10,164 nt of DNA from an uncultured Collinsella sp. (GCA_900548935.1 URMR01000058.1:1-10164), one strand, 5' to 3'; counted from the stretch's first letter, positions 1 to 6,226 are shown. Translations and numbers: made by a program. The notes: generated by a model from the letters alone, not told the origin.

Positions 1-97
1 TATTAGCCGGAGTATGCCCCGTGGCACGAATCAGATCAGCACTGGTCTTTCCGGTCTTAAGTAGCTGCGTCTCAAGCTCGATGATGAGATAGCTCAT
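1..97 (-). CDS. Small XRE/Cro-type HTH regulator, N-terminal part only
   Basis: Only the first 32 codons are present; the gene continues past the left edge. The start ATG (97-95) is preceded by TAGGAGGAAGC, an excellent ribosome binding site whose TAG is also the stop codon of the upstream DUF2975 gene, so the two are probably translationally coupled. The peptide starts MSYLIIELETQLLKTGKTSA and goes on to a TGHTPAN segment. This matches the start of the short (about 65-75 residue) YozG-like XRE regulators, in which a beta strand is followed by L..L....K....L....G.T.AN. Such regulators are commonly the neighbour of DUF2975 membrane proteins in Firmicutes and Actinobacteria, which supports the call. 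It would bind DNA in the cytoplasm, possibly the dyad at 687-720. The family call rests on half a gene plus context. Confidence 0.72.
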   Translation of the reverse strand, partial: MSYLIIELETQLLKTGKTSADLIRATGHTPAN

Positions 98-105
98 GCT
101 TCCTC

Positions 106-666
106 CTACACAAGCTCGTCAGACTGCTCTTGGAGCAGCGAGGCATAACTCCAGATCACCGAGATACACAGACAGACAGCCGCGCCGATAAGCGACCCCG
201 CATCAAAGGCAACGCCTTGGCAAATCTCAATAACGAAGGAATGAGGCACGACGTAAAGCTCCAGCCCACCAATGGTAAGATTGACCGATCCGTAGGCACC
301 AATAAGCGAAACCGCGGCGTTAACAGCAAAGGCAAGCGCAAGAACACGGATAAGCCGCACATGCGTCTTGGTAAAGGGCGAGACGCCTCGCGAGATGTTA
401 CGGCTGATCCCACACAGAACGACAAGCGAAATACCCACGACGAGTGCCAGGCACAGTCCGCTTGGGATAACGATGCACCCGCCATCGAGAAGCGTCACGA
501 CGCCGAAAGAATCGACAGAGGCAACGTTTGCAACCGCATACCAGATCACGTAAACAACCAACGCGGCAAAAGCGACGAGCATCCCTGCAAAAACGGCTGC
601 CATGCAAAAGCCAAGCTTCCTGATATTTTCGCCCGCTTTGGCCATACGCTGAACGCTGTTAGACAT
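106..666 (-). CDS. DUF2975 family integral membrane protein
   Basis: A 186-residue protein with four hydrophobic segments, at about residues 18-46, 67-88, 103-124 and 157-178. The motif ISRGVSPFTKTHVRLIRVLA (91-110), ahead of the third segment, and the end SYASLLQEQSDELV match the DUF2975 pattern (G.PF....... and LQ.E.D at the C terminus). The biochemical role of DUF2975 is not known. The frame stays open upstream to 828, but the start at 666 is preferred: it has GAGGGTGAG just upstream, and the added N-terminal residues do not look like a membrane protein and would run across the dyad and the inverted repeat. The stop codon overlaps the ribosome binding site of the small XRE regulator downstream, so the two form an operon. 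DUF2975/XRE pairs are often proposed to act as a membrane-sensor and regulator module; that is inference here. Confidence 0.85.
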   Translation of the reverse strand: MSNSVQRMAKAGENIRKLGFCMAAVFAGMLVAFAALVVYVIWYAVANVASVDSFGVVTLLDGGCIVIPSGLCLALVVGISLVVLCGISRNISRGVSPFTKTHVRLIRVLALAFAVNAAVSLIGAYGSVNLTIGGLELYVVPHSFVIEICQGVAFDAGSLIGAAVCLCISVIWSYASLLQEQSDELV

Positions 667-686
667 ACACTCACCCTCATCGACTC

Positions 687-720
687 TATCGTTATTCGAA
701 CAGTTTATCGAACAACGATA
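687..720. promoter_or_regulatory. 34-bp imperfect dyad upstream of the DUF2975/XRE operon
   Basis: The arms TATCGTTaTTCGA (687-699) and TCGAAcAACGATA (708-720) pair at 12 of 13 positions around an 8-bp centre. The dyad ends 20 bp before the DUF2975 start codon, where a promoter or operator would lie. TCGAACA also occurs as a direct repeat (696-702 and 708-714), and TATCGAAC recurs at 801-808. It is a plausible operator for the adjacent XRE regulator. No convincing -35/-10 pair was assigned. The rest of 667-896 holds only the inverted repeat at 809-872; no gene was seen. Confidence 0.5.
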
Positions 721-808
721 TTGATTGCATGCGGAAAGCCCCGCCAGTGCGCATAGGCCATTTACTAACCCGGAGGGGTGAGCGTGGATTTTTGGACACA
801 TATCGAAC

Positions 809-872
809 GAGAGTGGATAATCTCCCACTTTGAGGCCGCCACCGGGCCTAAAACGGGAGATTATCCACTCTC
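809..872. repeat. 18-bp perfect inverted repeat with 28-nt loop
   Basis: The left arm GAGAGTGGATAATCTCCC (809-826) is exactly complementary to 855-872. The 28-nt loop contains its own stem, AGGCC (833-837) with GGCCT (845-849). The element lies 24 nt past the HPt stop codon, in that gene's direction of transcription. There is no U-tract on either side, so it is not a textbook intrinsic terminator, though the hairpin would be very stable. Its layout (18-20 bp arms, 27-28 nt loop with a small inner stem, just 3' of a gene) is shared with the element at 5211-5277. Confidence 0.85.
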
Positions 873-896
873 ATAGTCATCAAGGCTCGCAAGCTC

Positions 897-1253
897 TTAT
901 TCAGCAGCCTCGCGCAGGGCAGACATCGTTGCCGCATATTGCTGCTGCAGCGCATGCATTCCCTCGCGAGCGCCGTCAACGGTATCGGCTCCGCGCAGCG
1001 CCTCGGTCACCACGACCGCCGGCTCGTACAGATTATCGAATCCCAGGTTCTGGCTCACGCCCTTGAGCGTGTGCGCTGCCATAAACGCACCTTCGGCGTC
1101 TCCCGCCGCCATGGCGACTTCAAGCTTGTCCATGCTCTCGTCATCCAAAAACTTGAGGGCAAAGCGGCTAAGCATCTCCTCGCCCATCAGCCGAGCGCAC
1201 GCGTCATCATAATTGGCGCCGATCTTCTCATACGCCTCACGCATGGAAATCAT
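897..1253 (-). CDS. Stand-alone histidine phosphotransfer (HPt) protein
   Basis: A 118-residue protein, the size of a single HPt domain. The segment AAHTLKGVSQNLGF (59-72) is the classic HPt signature A-H-x-L-K-G-x(5)-G, with His61 as the predicted phosphorylated residue and Lys64-Gly65 beside it. The rest is predicted to be helical, as expected for the four-helix HPt bundle. The start at 1253 has AAAGGAGT nine bases upstream; ATG codon 4 would be too far from it. HPt proteins carry phosphoryl groups between receiver domains, usually from a hybrid kinase to a response regulator. The gene begins 24 bp after the GGDEF-REC-HD-GYP gene and is surely co-transcribed with it, so the REC domain of that protein is the obvious partner. 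No histidine kinase is present in the window. Confidence 0.88.
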   Translation of the reverse strand: MISMREAYEKIGANYDDACARLMGEEMLSRFALKFLDDESMDKLEVAMAAGDAEGAFMAAHTLKGVSQNLGFDNLYEPAVVVTEALRGADTVDGAREGMHALQQQYAATMSALREAAE

Positions 1254-1277
1254 GGATTAAAAACTCCTTTGGTCAAA

Positions 1278-3158
1278 CTAAATCGTGGGAAACGCGACGA
1301 CGTCGGCGGGGCGTGCCAACGTCTCGGCAATACGGTCTTGCACCTCGAGCAGGCAGTCGAGCAACAGCGGGTTAAAGGTGCCGCACTTACCGTCCAGGAT
1401 CATCTTGATCGCCTCCTTGTGCGGGATAGCGTCCTTGTACACGCGCACGCTCGTCAGTGCATCGTACACGTCAGCCACCGAAACTACCTGAGCGGCAATG
1501 GGAATCTCGTCGCCCTTAAGGCCATCGGGATAACCCTTGCCGTCCCAGCGCTCGTGGTGCCAACGCGCAATTTGGTACGCATATTCCATAAGCGCATTGC
1601 CAACGTGATGGCGACCCAGCTCAAGCAACATGTCGGCGCCGATCGTGGTATGCGTCTTCATAATCTCGAACTCCTCGGGCGTAAGGCGTCCGGGCTTGTT
1701 GAGAATCGCATCGTCTATCGACATCTTGCCGATATCGTGCAGAGCCGAAGCCAGGGCGATCGTGGAGCGTTCCTCATTGTCGAGGGAGATCGTGTCGCTA
1801 CGCCGGACCAGACAGCCAAGCAGCAGCTCGGTCAGCTTCTCGATGTTCGTAACGTGCCTGCCGCTCTCGCCGTTGCGAAGCTCCATGACGCCGGCCATGA
1901 TGTCGATGAGCATGCGACTGTTCTTGACGCGCTCGTTGTACTGCTGGGACAGCAGGTTCGTCAGGCGGCGCTGTTTGGCGTATAGGCGGATGGTGTTGCT
2001 TACACGGCGGCGCACGACACGGGAGTCAAACGGGCGGTTGATATAGTCCGAGGCGCCCAGCTCGTACGCACGCAGAACCATATCATCGGAATCTTCGCTC
2101 GAGATCATGATGACAGGCAGATTGTCAGTAGCCGATCGGTGCGATAGATCGGCCAGCACCTCAAAGCCGCTTATGCCCGGCATGACAATGTCCAGCAGCA
2201 CGAGCGACAACTCATCGCCATGGCGGTCGACCATGTCGAGCGCCGCACGACCGTTATCAGCCTCGAGGATGCAATACTCATCCTTGAGCATCTCGTTGAG
2301 AATGGCTCGGTTCATCTCGGAGTCATCGACAATAAGCACCAAAGGCTTTTCGCTTTGGAAGACCTCGATGGAATCGGCATCGGTCACGACCGTACCGGCT
2401 TTTGCCTTAGCGCGGCTCAATAACTGGACAGCGCGGCCAACGCCCTCATCGACCGTCTCGCCATGAATGCGAACGCCACCAACACATGCCGTCAAGCTCA
2501 CGTACTCATGGCCCGGAATAATCGTGGCATGAACGGCATCGGATACCTGATGCAGGCGACGGGTGAAGTCATCGGAGGGAATATTGGGCATGACAACCAC
2601 AAACTTGTCGCAGCCATAGCGCACAAGCTCGTCAGTCGAACGGATTCCGCTGCGCATGGCTGTCGCCACAGCACCGAGCGCAAGGTCGCCGGCATGACGG
2701 CCACACGTATCGTTGAAGACCCTAAAATCATCAAGGTCGATCATCGCAATGCCGGCATTCATGCGGGCGCTACGGAGCTTTTCCTCGTAATATCGGCGAT
2801 TGCGCACGCCCGTCAGCACGTCGGTGTAGACAAGGTCCTCTTCTGTGGCCTCTTGCTCATCAATCGGACGCACCATCAGCAAGACGTGAGGCTCGCCCTC
2901 GACCTTTAGAGGGCGCAGACGGGCGCGGTACTCAACACCATCGTTGAGCAGTTGCTCCGACACCTCGCCCGAATCTGCCAAGGCCTCAAGACTCGACTGA
3001 CGCAGACAAGGGCAGCGATCGCCGGCGAGCAAGCAGTTAGGCTCGCTCTTAATCTGATCGGCCGACAGCAAACGCACCACGGGGTAGGTCTTCGCGACGC
3101 GGGCGACCTCGGCGGCAGCCTCCTCGTCGGTTAGATTGGCCTCGTGATTATTGAGCAT
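1278..3158 (-). CDS. GGDEF(degenerate)-REC-HD-GYP c-di-GMP phosphodiesterase / response regulator
   Basis: A 626-residue multidomain cytoplasmic protein. Residues 1-105 resemble a PAS-like sensor region with a cysteine group (Cys42, Cys49, Cys51). Residues 110-265 are a GGDEF domain (LTGVRNRR, then IDLDDF with Asp141), but the signature is GCDKF (182-186), with Cys for the second Gly and Lys for the catalytic acid. Cyclase activity is therefore unlikely, while the inhibitory-site RxxD (Arg173-Asp176) sits exactly five residues upstream. Residues 272-390 are a REC receiver: acidic pair Asp278/Asp279, phosphoacceptor Asp323, Ser353 in the usual Thr/Ser position, and Arg375 where Lys is usual. 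Residues 415-610 are an HD-GYP domain with HDIGK (474-478) and HHERWDGKGYPDG (534-546), the intact features of an active c-di-GMP phosphodiesterase. The start at 3158 has only a weak AAAGGG site. The HPt gene follows directly. Confidence 0.92.
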   Translation of the reverse strand: MLNNHEANLTDEEAAAEVARVAKTYPVVRLLSADQIKSEPNCLLAGDRCPCLRQSSLEALADSGEVSEQLLNDGVEYRARLRPLKVEGEPHVLLMVRPIDEQEATEEDLVYTDVLTGVRNRRYYEEKLRSARMNAGIAMIDLDDFRVFNDTCGRHAGDLALGAVATAMRSGIRSTDELVRYGCDKFVVVMPNIPSDDFTRRLHQVSDAVHATIIPGHEYVSLTACVGGVRIHGETVDEGVGRAVQLLSRAKAKAGTVVTDADSIEVFQSEKPLVLIVDDSEMNRAILNEMLKDEYCILEADNGRAALDMVDRHGDELSLVLLDIVMPGISGFEVLADLSHRSATDNLPVIMISSEDSDDMVLRAYELGASDYINRPFDSRVVRRRVSNTIRLYAKQRRLTNLLSQQYNERVKNSRMLIDIMAGVMELRNGESGRHVTNIEKLTELLLGCLVRRSDTISLDNEERSTIALASALHDIGKMSIDDAILNKPGRLTPEEFEIMKTHTTIGADMLLELGRHHVGNALMEYAYQIARWHHERWDGKGYPDGLKGDEIPIAAQVVSVADVYDALTSVRVYKDAIPHKEAIKMILDGKCGTFNPLLLDCLLEVQDRIAETLARPADVVAFPTI

Positions 3159-3182
3159 ATGGGGCCCTTTCGATAGCTTCGC

Positions 3183-3211
3183 ATAGTAGCGGTGGGTTCC
3201 AAATGTTACAA
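3183..3211 (-). promoter_or_regulatory. Predicted sigma-70 type promoter of the HD-GYP/HPt operon
   Basis: Read on the minus strand there is TTGTAA (3211-3206), a 17-bp spacer and TACTAT (3188-3183), each matching 4 of 6 consensus bases. The -10 lies 24 bp before the ATG at 3158, leaving a short leader. The spacing is ideal, but the hexamers are only moderate. Confidence 0.55.
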
Positions 3212-3219
3212 GGGTAACA
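3204..3219. promoter_or_regulatory. Candidate operator TGTTAC-N4-GTAACA
   Basis: A perfect 6-bp inverted repeat with a 4-bp spacer, TGTTACAAGGGTAACA, covers the predicted -35 box of the HD-GYP/HPt promoter. A protein bound here would block RNA polymerase, so repression is the simplest reading. No gene for a matching regulator is recognisable in the window. The rest of 3220-3369, up to the end of the hydrolase gene, shows no gene and no convincing terminator. Confidence 0.45.
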
Positions 3220-3369
3220 CCTTGCCGATGCAGGTAAGCACGTGAATGCCGTTACATTTTTATGAGTTGGCAGACGGTGCGATTGAAGCCGCAGACGTGA
3301 GGTTTTGAGCACATTTGTTAACACGGCCGAAACGTTTGCGGGTGAAGGCTGTTTTGATTTTTACGGCCG

Positions 3370-4167
3370 CTAGAGCCCCAGGATACCACGGACAGTCTGA
3401 GCAGCCGCTGCCGGGCGATCGCGCAGGCCGTTGTGCGCGCCGGGAACCATTACGAGTGGACAGTCCAAAAGCTCAGCCGCTATCCTCGTTCCCGCCTCGC
3501 GGGGCGTACCAATCGAGAGCTCGCCCAAAAGCACGGCGGCCACCGTTTTCGACGCGCGAACGCTATCCCAATCGGGAACGCAGGTCATAGTAATCCCGTA
3601 TTCGTTCGCCATGAAACTGCGGCCGTTGCGCAGGGCATGCTTGGCTTCTGCCTCGGTTAACTTGGGAGCCTCAGGGTCCGAATCGCCGATGGCGCCCAAG
3701 AAGGCCCGTAATGCCCTGGAGACCTTTCCCGCGGCGATCATCTCGAGCAAAACCGGGGCCGCGCCCAGGCCGGCACCCTCATCCGTCACGGCGGGTTCAT
3801 GCAGAATCGCACGCGAGATTATGGCGGGGTTTGCACGGAGAAGCTCCAGGGCCACCAACGTACCGGCACTGTGCGCGAGCACGTTTGCCGGAGCGCCAAT
3901 ATGCTCGACAACAGCCTGCAGGTCGGCGGCCTGGGCGGCGAGGTCGTAGCGTCCGTCTGCAGCGTCGCCGCTCTCGCCGCAACCGCGGCGGTCGTAGGCA
4001 ATGACGCGACAGTCACGGGCGAGCTCGCGGGCGATGGCATCAAAAAAGACGCCGTCGACGCACGCACCGTGCACGCAAACCAAGGCGGGTGCATCGGACG
4101 ATACAACCGGGCCGGCATACTCGCGGCAGGCAATCGTGGCGCCCGCATTCTCGACCGTAAATTCCAT
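3370..4167 (-). CDS. Alpha/beta hydrolase fold protein
   Basis: 265 residues, the usual size of a single-domain alpha/beta hydrolase. The oxyanion-hole motif VHG (32-34) is followed by the YDRRGCGES turn (58-66), typical of the family. The nucleophile elbow is AHSAG (98-102) with Ser100, so the first Gly of GxSxG is Ala. The catalytic His is His245 in PGAHNGLRDRP. The acid is less clear: the usual Asp after strand 6 lies in the GELSIGTP region (215-222), where Glu216 is the best candidate. There is no signal peptide, so it is probably cytoplasmic. The substrate cannot be told; esterase, lactonase or peptidase activities all occur in this fold. The start at 4167 has a weak G-rich site (GGGGG) upstream. 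The gene is divergent from the radical SAM gene and ends about 210 bp before the HD-GYP gene start, so it is likely a separate unit. Confidence 0.85.
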   Translation of the reverse strand: MEFTVENAGATIACREYAGPVVSSDAPALVCVHGACVDGVFFDAIARELARDCRVIAYDRRGCGESGDAADGRYDLAAQAADLQAVVEHIGAPANVLAHSAGTLVALELLRANPAIISRAILHEPAVTDEGAGLGAAPVLLEMIAAGKVSRALRAFLGAIGDSDPEAPKLTEAEAKHALRNGRSFMANEYGITMTCVPDWDSVRASKTVAAVLLGELSIGTPREAGTRIAAELLDCPLVMVPGAHNGLRDRPAAAAQTVRGILGL

Positions 4168-4242
4168 GTTGTGCCCCCATCATCAACGCCAATCCAGTTG
4201 TACATCAGTACGGTTGGATGGACCCGCACTTCCTTACGCTTT

Positions 4243-4344
4243 GTTAACAGATTAACTGTACCTGACCCGAGACTTTTCATGGCACCGCATAATGAGCGAC
4301 GTGAAAAAACGAAACTTGTAAAGCAAGAGCCCACACCTTGCTTT
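4243..4344. promoter_or_regulatory. Divergent intergenic region: short dyad and leader hairpin
   Basis: The 225-bp gap between the hydrolase and radical SAM genes must hold both promoters. It contains GTTAA-CAGA-TTAAC (4243-4256), a 5-bp dyad that could be a shared operator, and a possible -10 CATAAT (4288-4293) for the plus-strand gene without a good -35. A hairpin AAAGCAAG (4320-4327) with CTTGCTTT (4337-4344) lies about 48 bp before the radical SAM start and would sit in its leader. None matches a riboswitch class I recognise. Confidence 0.3.
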
Positions 4345-4392
4345 GGAGCCGATGCTATGCTTAGGCACAATTGTCTTGAGGAGCACATGCCT

Positions 4393-5169
4393 ATGTCTAC
4401 GTTTTTGAATGCCAGCCCCATCTTTGGGCCCGTTCGCAGCCGTCGCCTTGGTCTCTCGCTCGGAGTCAACATGATGCCCGCCAGCGGCAAAATCTGCACG
4501 TTCGACTGCATTTACTGCGAAAACGGCCTCAACGCCGAGCGCCCCTGCCATGAGCCGTACAACACAGCTGCCGTGGTACTCGACGCGCTCGAGGCAAAGC
4601 TGCGCGAGATGACAGCCGAGGGCGAGCTCCCCGATGTGATCACCTTCGCAGGCAACGGCGAGCCCACCGCCGCACCGGAGTTTCCGCAGGCCATCGCCGG
4701 CGCTGTCGCGCTGCGCGACGAGCTTGCCCCAAACTCCAAGATTGCCGTGCTCTCCAACGGCACGCGCGCCGACCGCCCCGAGGTGCACGACGCGCTCATG
4801 ATGGTCGACGACAACATCCTCAAGCTCGATACGATCGACCCGGCATTTATCCAGCTGCTCGATCAACCCGTTGGCCCCTACGATGTGGAGCACCAGATTG
4901 AGACGTTCGAAAGCTTTGACGGTCACGTTATTATCCAGACGATCTTTTTGACCGGTGAGTATCAGGGCAAGCCCATCGACAACACCGGCGAGGAGTACGT
5001 TGCCCCCTGGCTCGCGGCGCTTGAGCGCATTCGTCCACAAGAAGCAACCATTTACACGGTGGCGCGCGAGACACCGATCGCTGGCCTTGCCAAAGCGGCG
5101 CCTGAGGTGCTCGACGCCATTGCCGCGCGCGTCCAAGCCCTCGGCATCCCCTGCCAGGTGAGCTACTAG
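4393..5169 (+). CDS. Radical SAM protein of the COG0731-like group
   Basis: 258 residues. CTFDCIYC (35-42) is the Cx3Cx2C cluster motif that binds a [4Fe-4S] centre and SAM, and AGNGEPT further on corresponds to the GGE-type SAM-binding strand. The N-terminal FGPVRSRRLGLSLGVN pattern (11-26), just before the cysteines, is typical of the small COG0731 radical SAM proteins related to the wyosine enzyme TYW1. The bacterial members have no established reaction, and no substrate gene lies nearby. The start at 4393 is chosen because GAGGAG (4378-4383) lies nine bases upstream; the ATG at 4387 has only three bases of spacing. The frame is open much further upstream (to about 3799), but there it runs antisense through the hydrolase gene. 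The gene is apparently monocistronic and is followed by the large inverted repeat at 5211. Confidence 0.88.
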   Translation: MSTFLNASPIFGPVRSRRLGLSLGVNMMPASGKICTFDCIYCENGLNAERPCHEPYNTAAVVLDALEAKLREMTAEGELPDVITFAGNGEPTAAPEFPQAIAGAVALRDELAPNSKIAVLSNGTRADRPEVHDALMMVDDNILKLDTIDPAFIQLLDQPVGPYDVEHQIETFESFDGHVIIQTIFLTGEYQGKPIDNTGEEYVAPWLAALERIRPQEATIYTVARETPIAGLAKAAPEVLDAIAARVQALGIPCQVSY

Positions 5170-5210
5170 CAAAACCACGCAGCAGCTAGTGCCCGCCATC
5201 CCGCCCCATC

Positions 5211-5277
5211 AGTTGCGGTGATATAGTTCCTATTTGTGCTGTTAAACCGCTTAAATCGGAACTATATCACCGCAACT
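5211..5277 (+). repeat. 20-bp perfect inverted repeat, possible terminator of the radical SAM gene
   Basis: The left arm AGTTGCGGTGATATAGTTCC (5211-5230) is exactly complementary to 5258-5277. After one mismatch the stem can extend by ATTT (5232-5235) with AAAT (5253-5256). It lies 41 nt past the radical SAM stop codon. A short T-run begins at the end of the right arm (5277-5280), so it may end transcription of that gene. It also abuts the promoter region of the methionine aminopeptidase gene. The architecture matches the element at 809-872. Confidence 0.85.
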
Positions 5278-5298
5278 TTTATGGACGCGTGGGTGGGC

Positions 5299-5304
5299 TA
5301 TACT
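5299..5304 (+). promoter_or_regulatory. Predicted -10 box of the methionine aminopeptidase gene
   Basis: TATACT matches 5 of 6 consensus bases and lies 25 bp before the start codon. No good -35 is found: the position 17 bp upstream (CTTTTA, 5276-5281) falls on the edge of the inverted repeat. Either the promoter is -35 independent or activated, or the repeat is part of its control. Confidence 0.45.
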
Positions 5305-5329
5305 AGCTGCGGATGAAAGGAAGTTAGCC

Positions 5330-6217
5330 ATGTATGACAAAGGACCCGTACCCGGCCGCAACGACGCTTGCTGGTGCGGCAGCGGCAAAAAATATAAGAA
5401 ATGCCATAGCACCTTTGATGAGCGCCTTGAGCGCCTGTGGGAGGAGGGCTGGGAGGTTTTGCCCCGCACGCTCTACAAGACGCCCGCCGACATCGAGGGC
5501 ATCAAGCGCTCCGCCGCCATCAACGTGGGCGTGCTCGATTATGTGGGCGAGCATATCGCCGCAGGCATGACCACCAACCAGATCGACCAGATGATCTACG
5601 ACTACACCGTCGAGCACGGCGGCACGCCGGCAGACCTCAACTACGAGGGCTACCCCAAGAGCGTATGCACCTCGATCAATGATGTCGTCTGTCACGGCAT
5701 CCCCTGCGATACGGACGTGCTGCACGAGGGCGATATCATCAACGTGGACTGCTCCACGATCTTGGACGGCTACTATAGCGACTCGAGCCGCATGTTCTGC
5801 ATCGGCGAAGTCTCTGCCGAGCGCCAGCGTCTGGTCGACGTCACCCGCGCCAGCGTGGAGGCGGGTCTGGCCGCCGTCAAGCCGTGGCTGCCGCTGTCCG
5901 TGATGGCCGAGGCCGTACAAAAGACGGTCGAGGACGCCGGCTTTAGCGTGGTGCGCGAGTACGGCGGACACGGCATCGGTAAGGAGTTCCACGAGGACCC
6001 GTTTGTGGGCTTTACCACCGAGGCGCCCGATGTGGACACCATTATGGCTCCGGGCATGGTCTTTACCATCGAGCCCATGGTCAACGCCGGAGCGCCCGAC
6101 ATCAAGATTAGCAAGGGTGACGGTTGGTGCGTGCGCACCAAGGACGGCAGCGATTCGGCCCAGTGCGAGGTGCAGCTCGTGGTGACCGAGGACGGTTACG
6201 AGCTGCTGAGCTGGTAG
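5330..6217 (+). CDS. map: Type I methionine aminopeptidase with N-terminal SEC-C motif
   Basis: 295 residues. It removes the N-terminal Met from nascent proteins in the cytoplasm using a dinuclear metal centre. Residues 8-26 (PGRNDACWCGSGKKYKKCH) form a SEC-C zinc motif with Cys14, Cys16, Cys25 and His26, as in SecA tails; in this type of MAP it is thought to aid ribosome docking. The catalytic domain has all expected residues: His122 in CHGIP, metal ligands Asp140 and Asp151 (NVDCSTILDGYYSDSSRMF), His214 in GGHGIG, Glu248 in TIEPM and Glu280 in AQCEVQLVVTEDG. The extra N terminus explains why it exceeds the roughly 250-265 residues of the E. coli-type enzyme. The start is supported by AAAGGAAG (5316-5323), with six bases of spacing. 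It has its own -10 box and terminator, so it is probably monocistronic rather than in a ribosomal operon. Confidence 0.96.
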   Translation: MYDKGPVPGRNDACWCGSGKKYKKCHSTFDERLERLWEEGWEVLPRTLYKTPADIEGIKRSAAINVGVLDYVGEHIAAGMTTNQIDQMIYDYTVEHGGTPADLNYEGYPKSVCTSINDVVCHGIPCDTDVLHEGDIINVDCSTILDGYYSDSSRMFCIGEVSAERQRLVDVTRASVEAGLAAVKPWLPLSVMAEAVQKTVEDAGFSVVREYGGHGIGKEFHEDPFVGFTTEAPDVDTIMAPGMVFTIEPMVNAGAPDIKISKGDGWCVRTKDGSDSAQCEVQLVVTEDGYELLSW

Positions 6218-6226
6218 CTGTAGATG

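Noticed and set aside
697..710. LexA-like box (CGAAC-N4-GTTCG) within the dyad upstream of DUF2975
   Set aside because: The second half-site is TATCG, only 3 of 5 matches, and the wider 34-bp dyad explains the symmetry better.
939..1985. 348-codon plus-strand open frame opposite the HPt and HD-GYP genes
   Set aside because: It overlaps two real genes on the other strand and shows no domain; a codon-bias shadow.
3324..3369. CGGCCG pair (3324-3329 and 3364-3369) as a terminator of the hydrolase gene
   Set aside because: CGGCCG is self-complementary, the loop would be 34 nt, and there is no T-run on the minus strand after it.
4320..4386. Possible riboswitch in the radical SAM leader
   Set aside because: Only one 8-bp hairpin is present, with no conserved core I recognise and no terminator or sequestering stem before the ribosome binding site.
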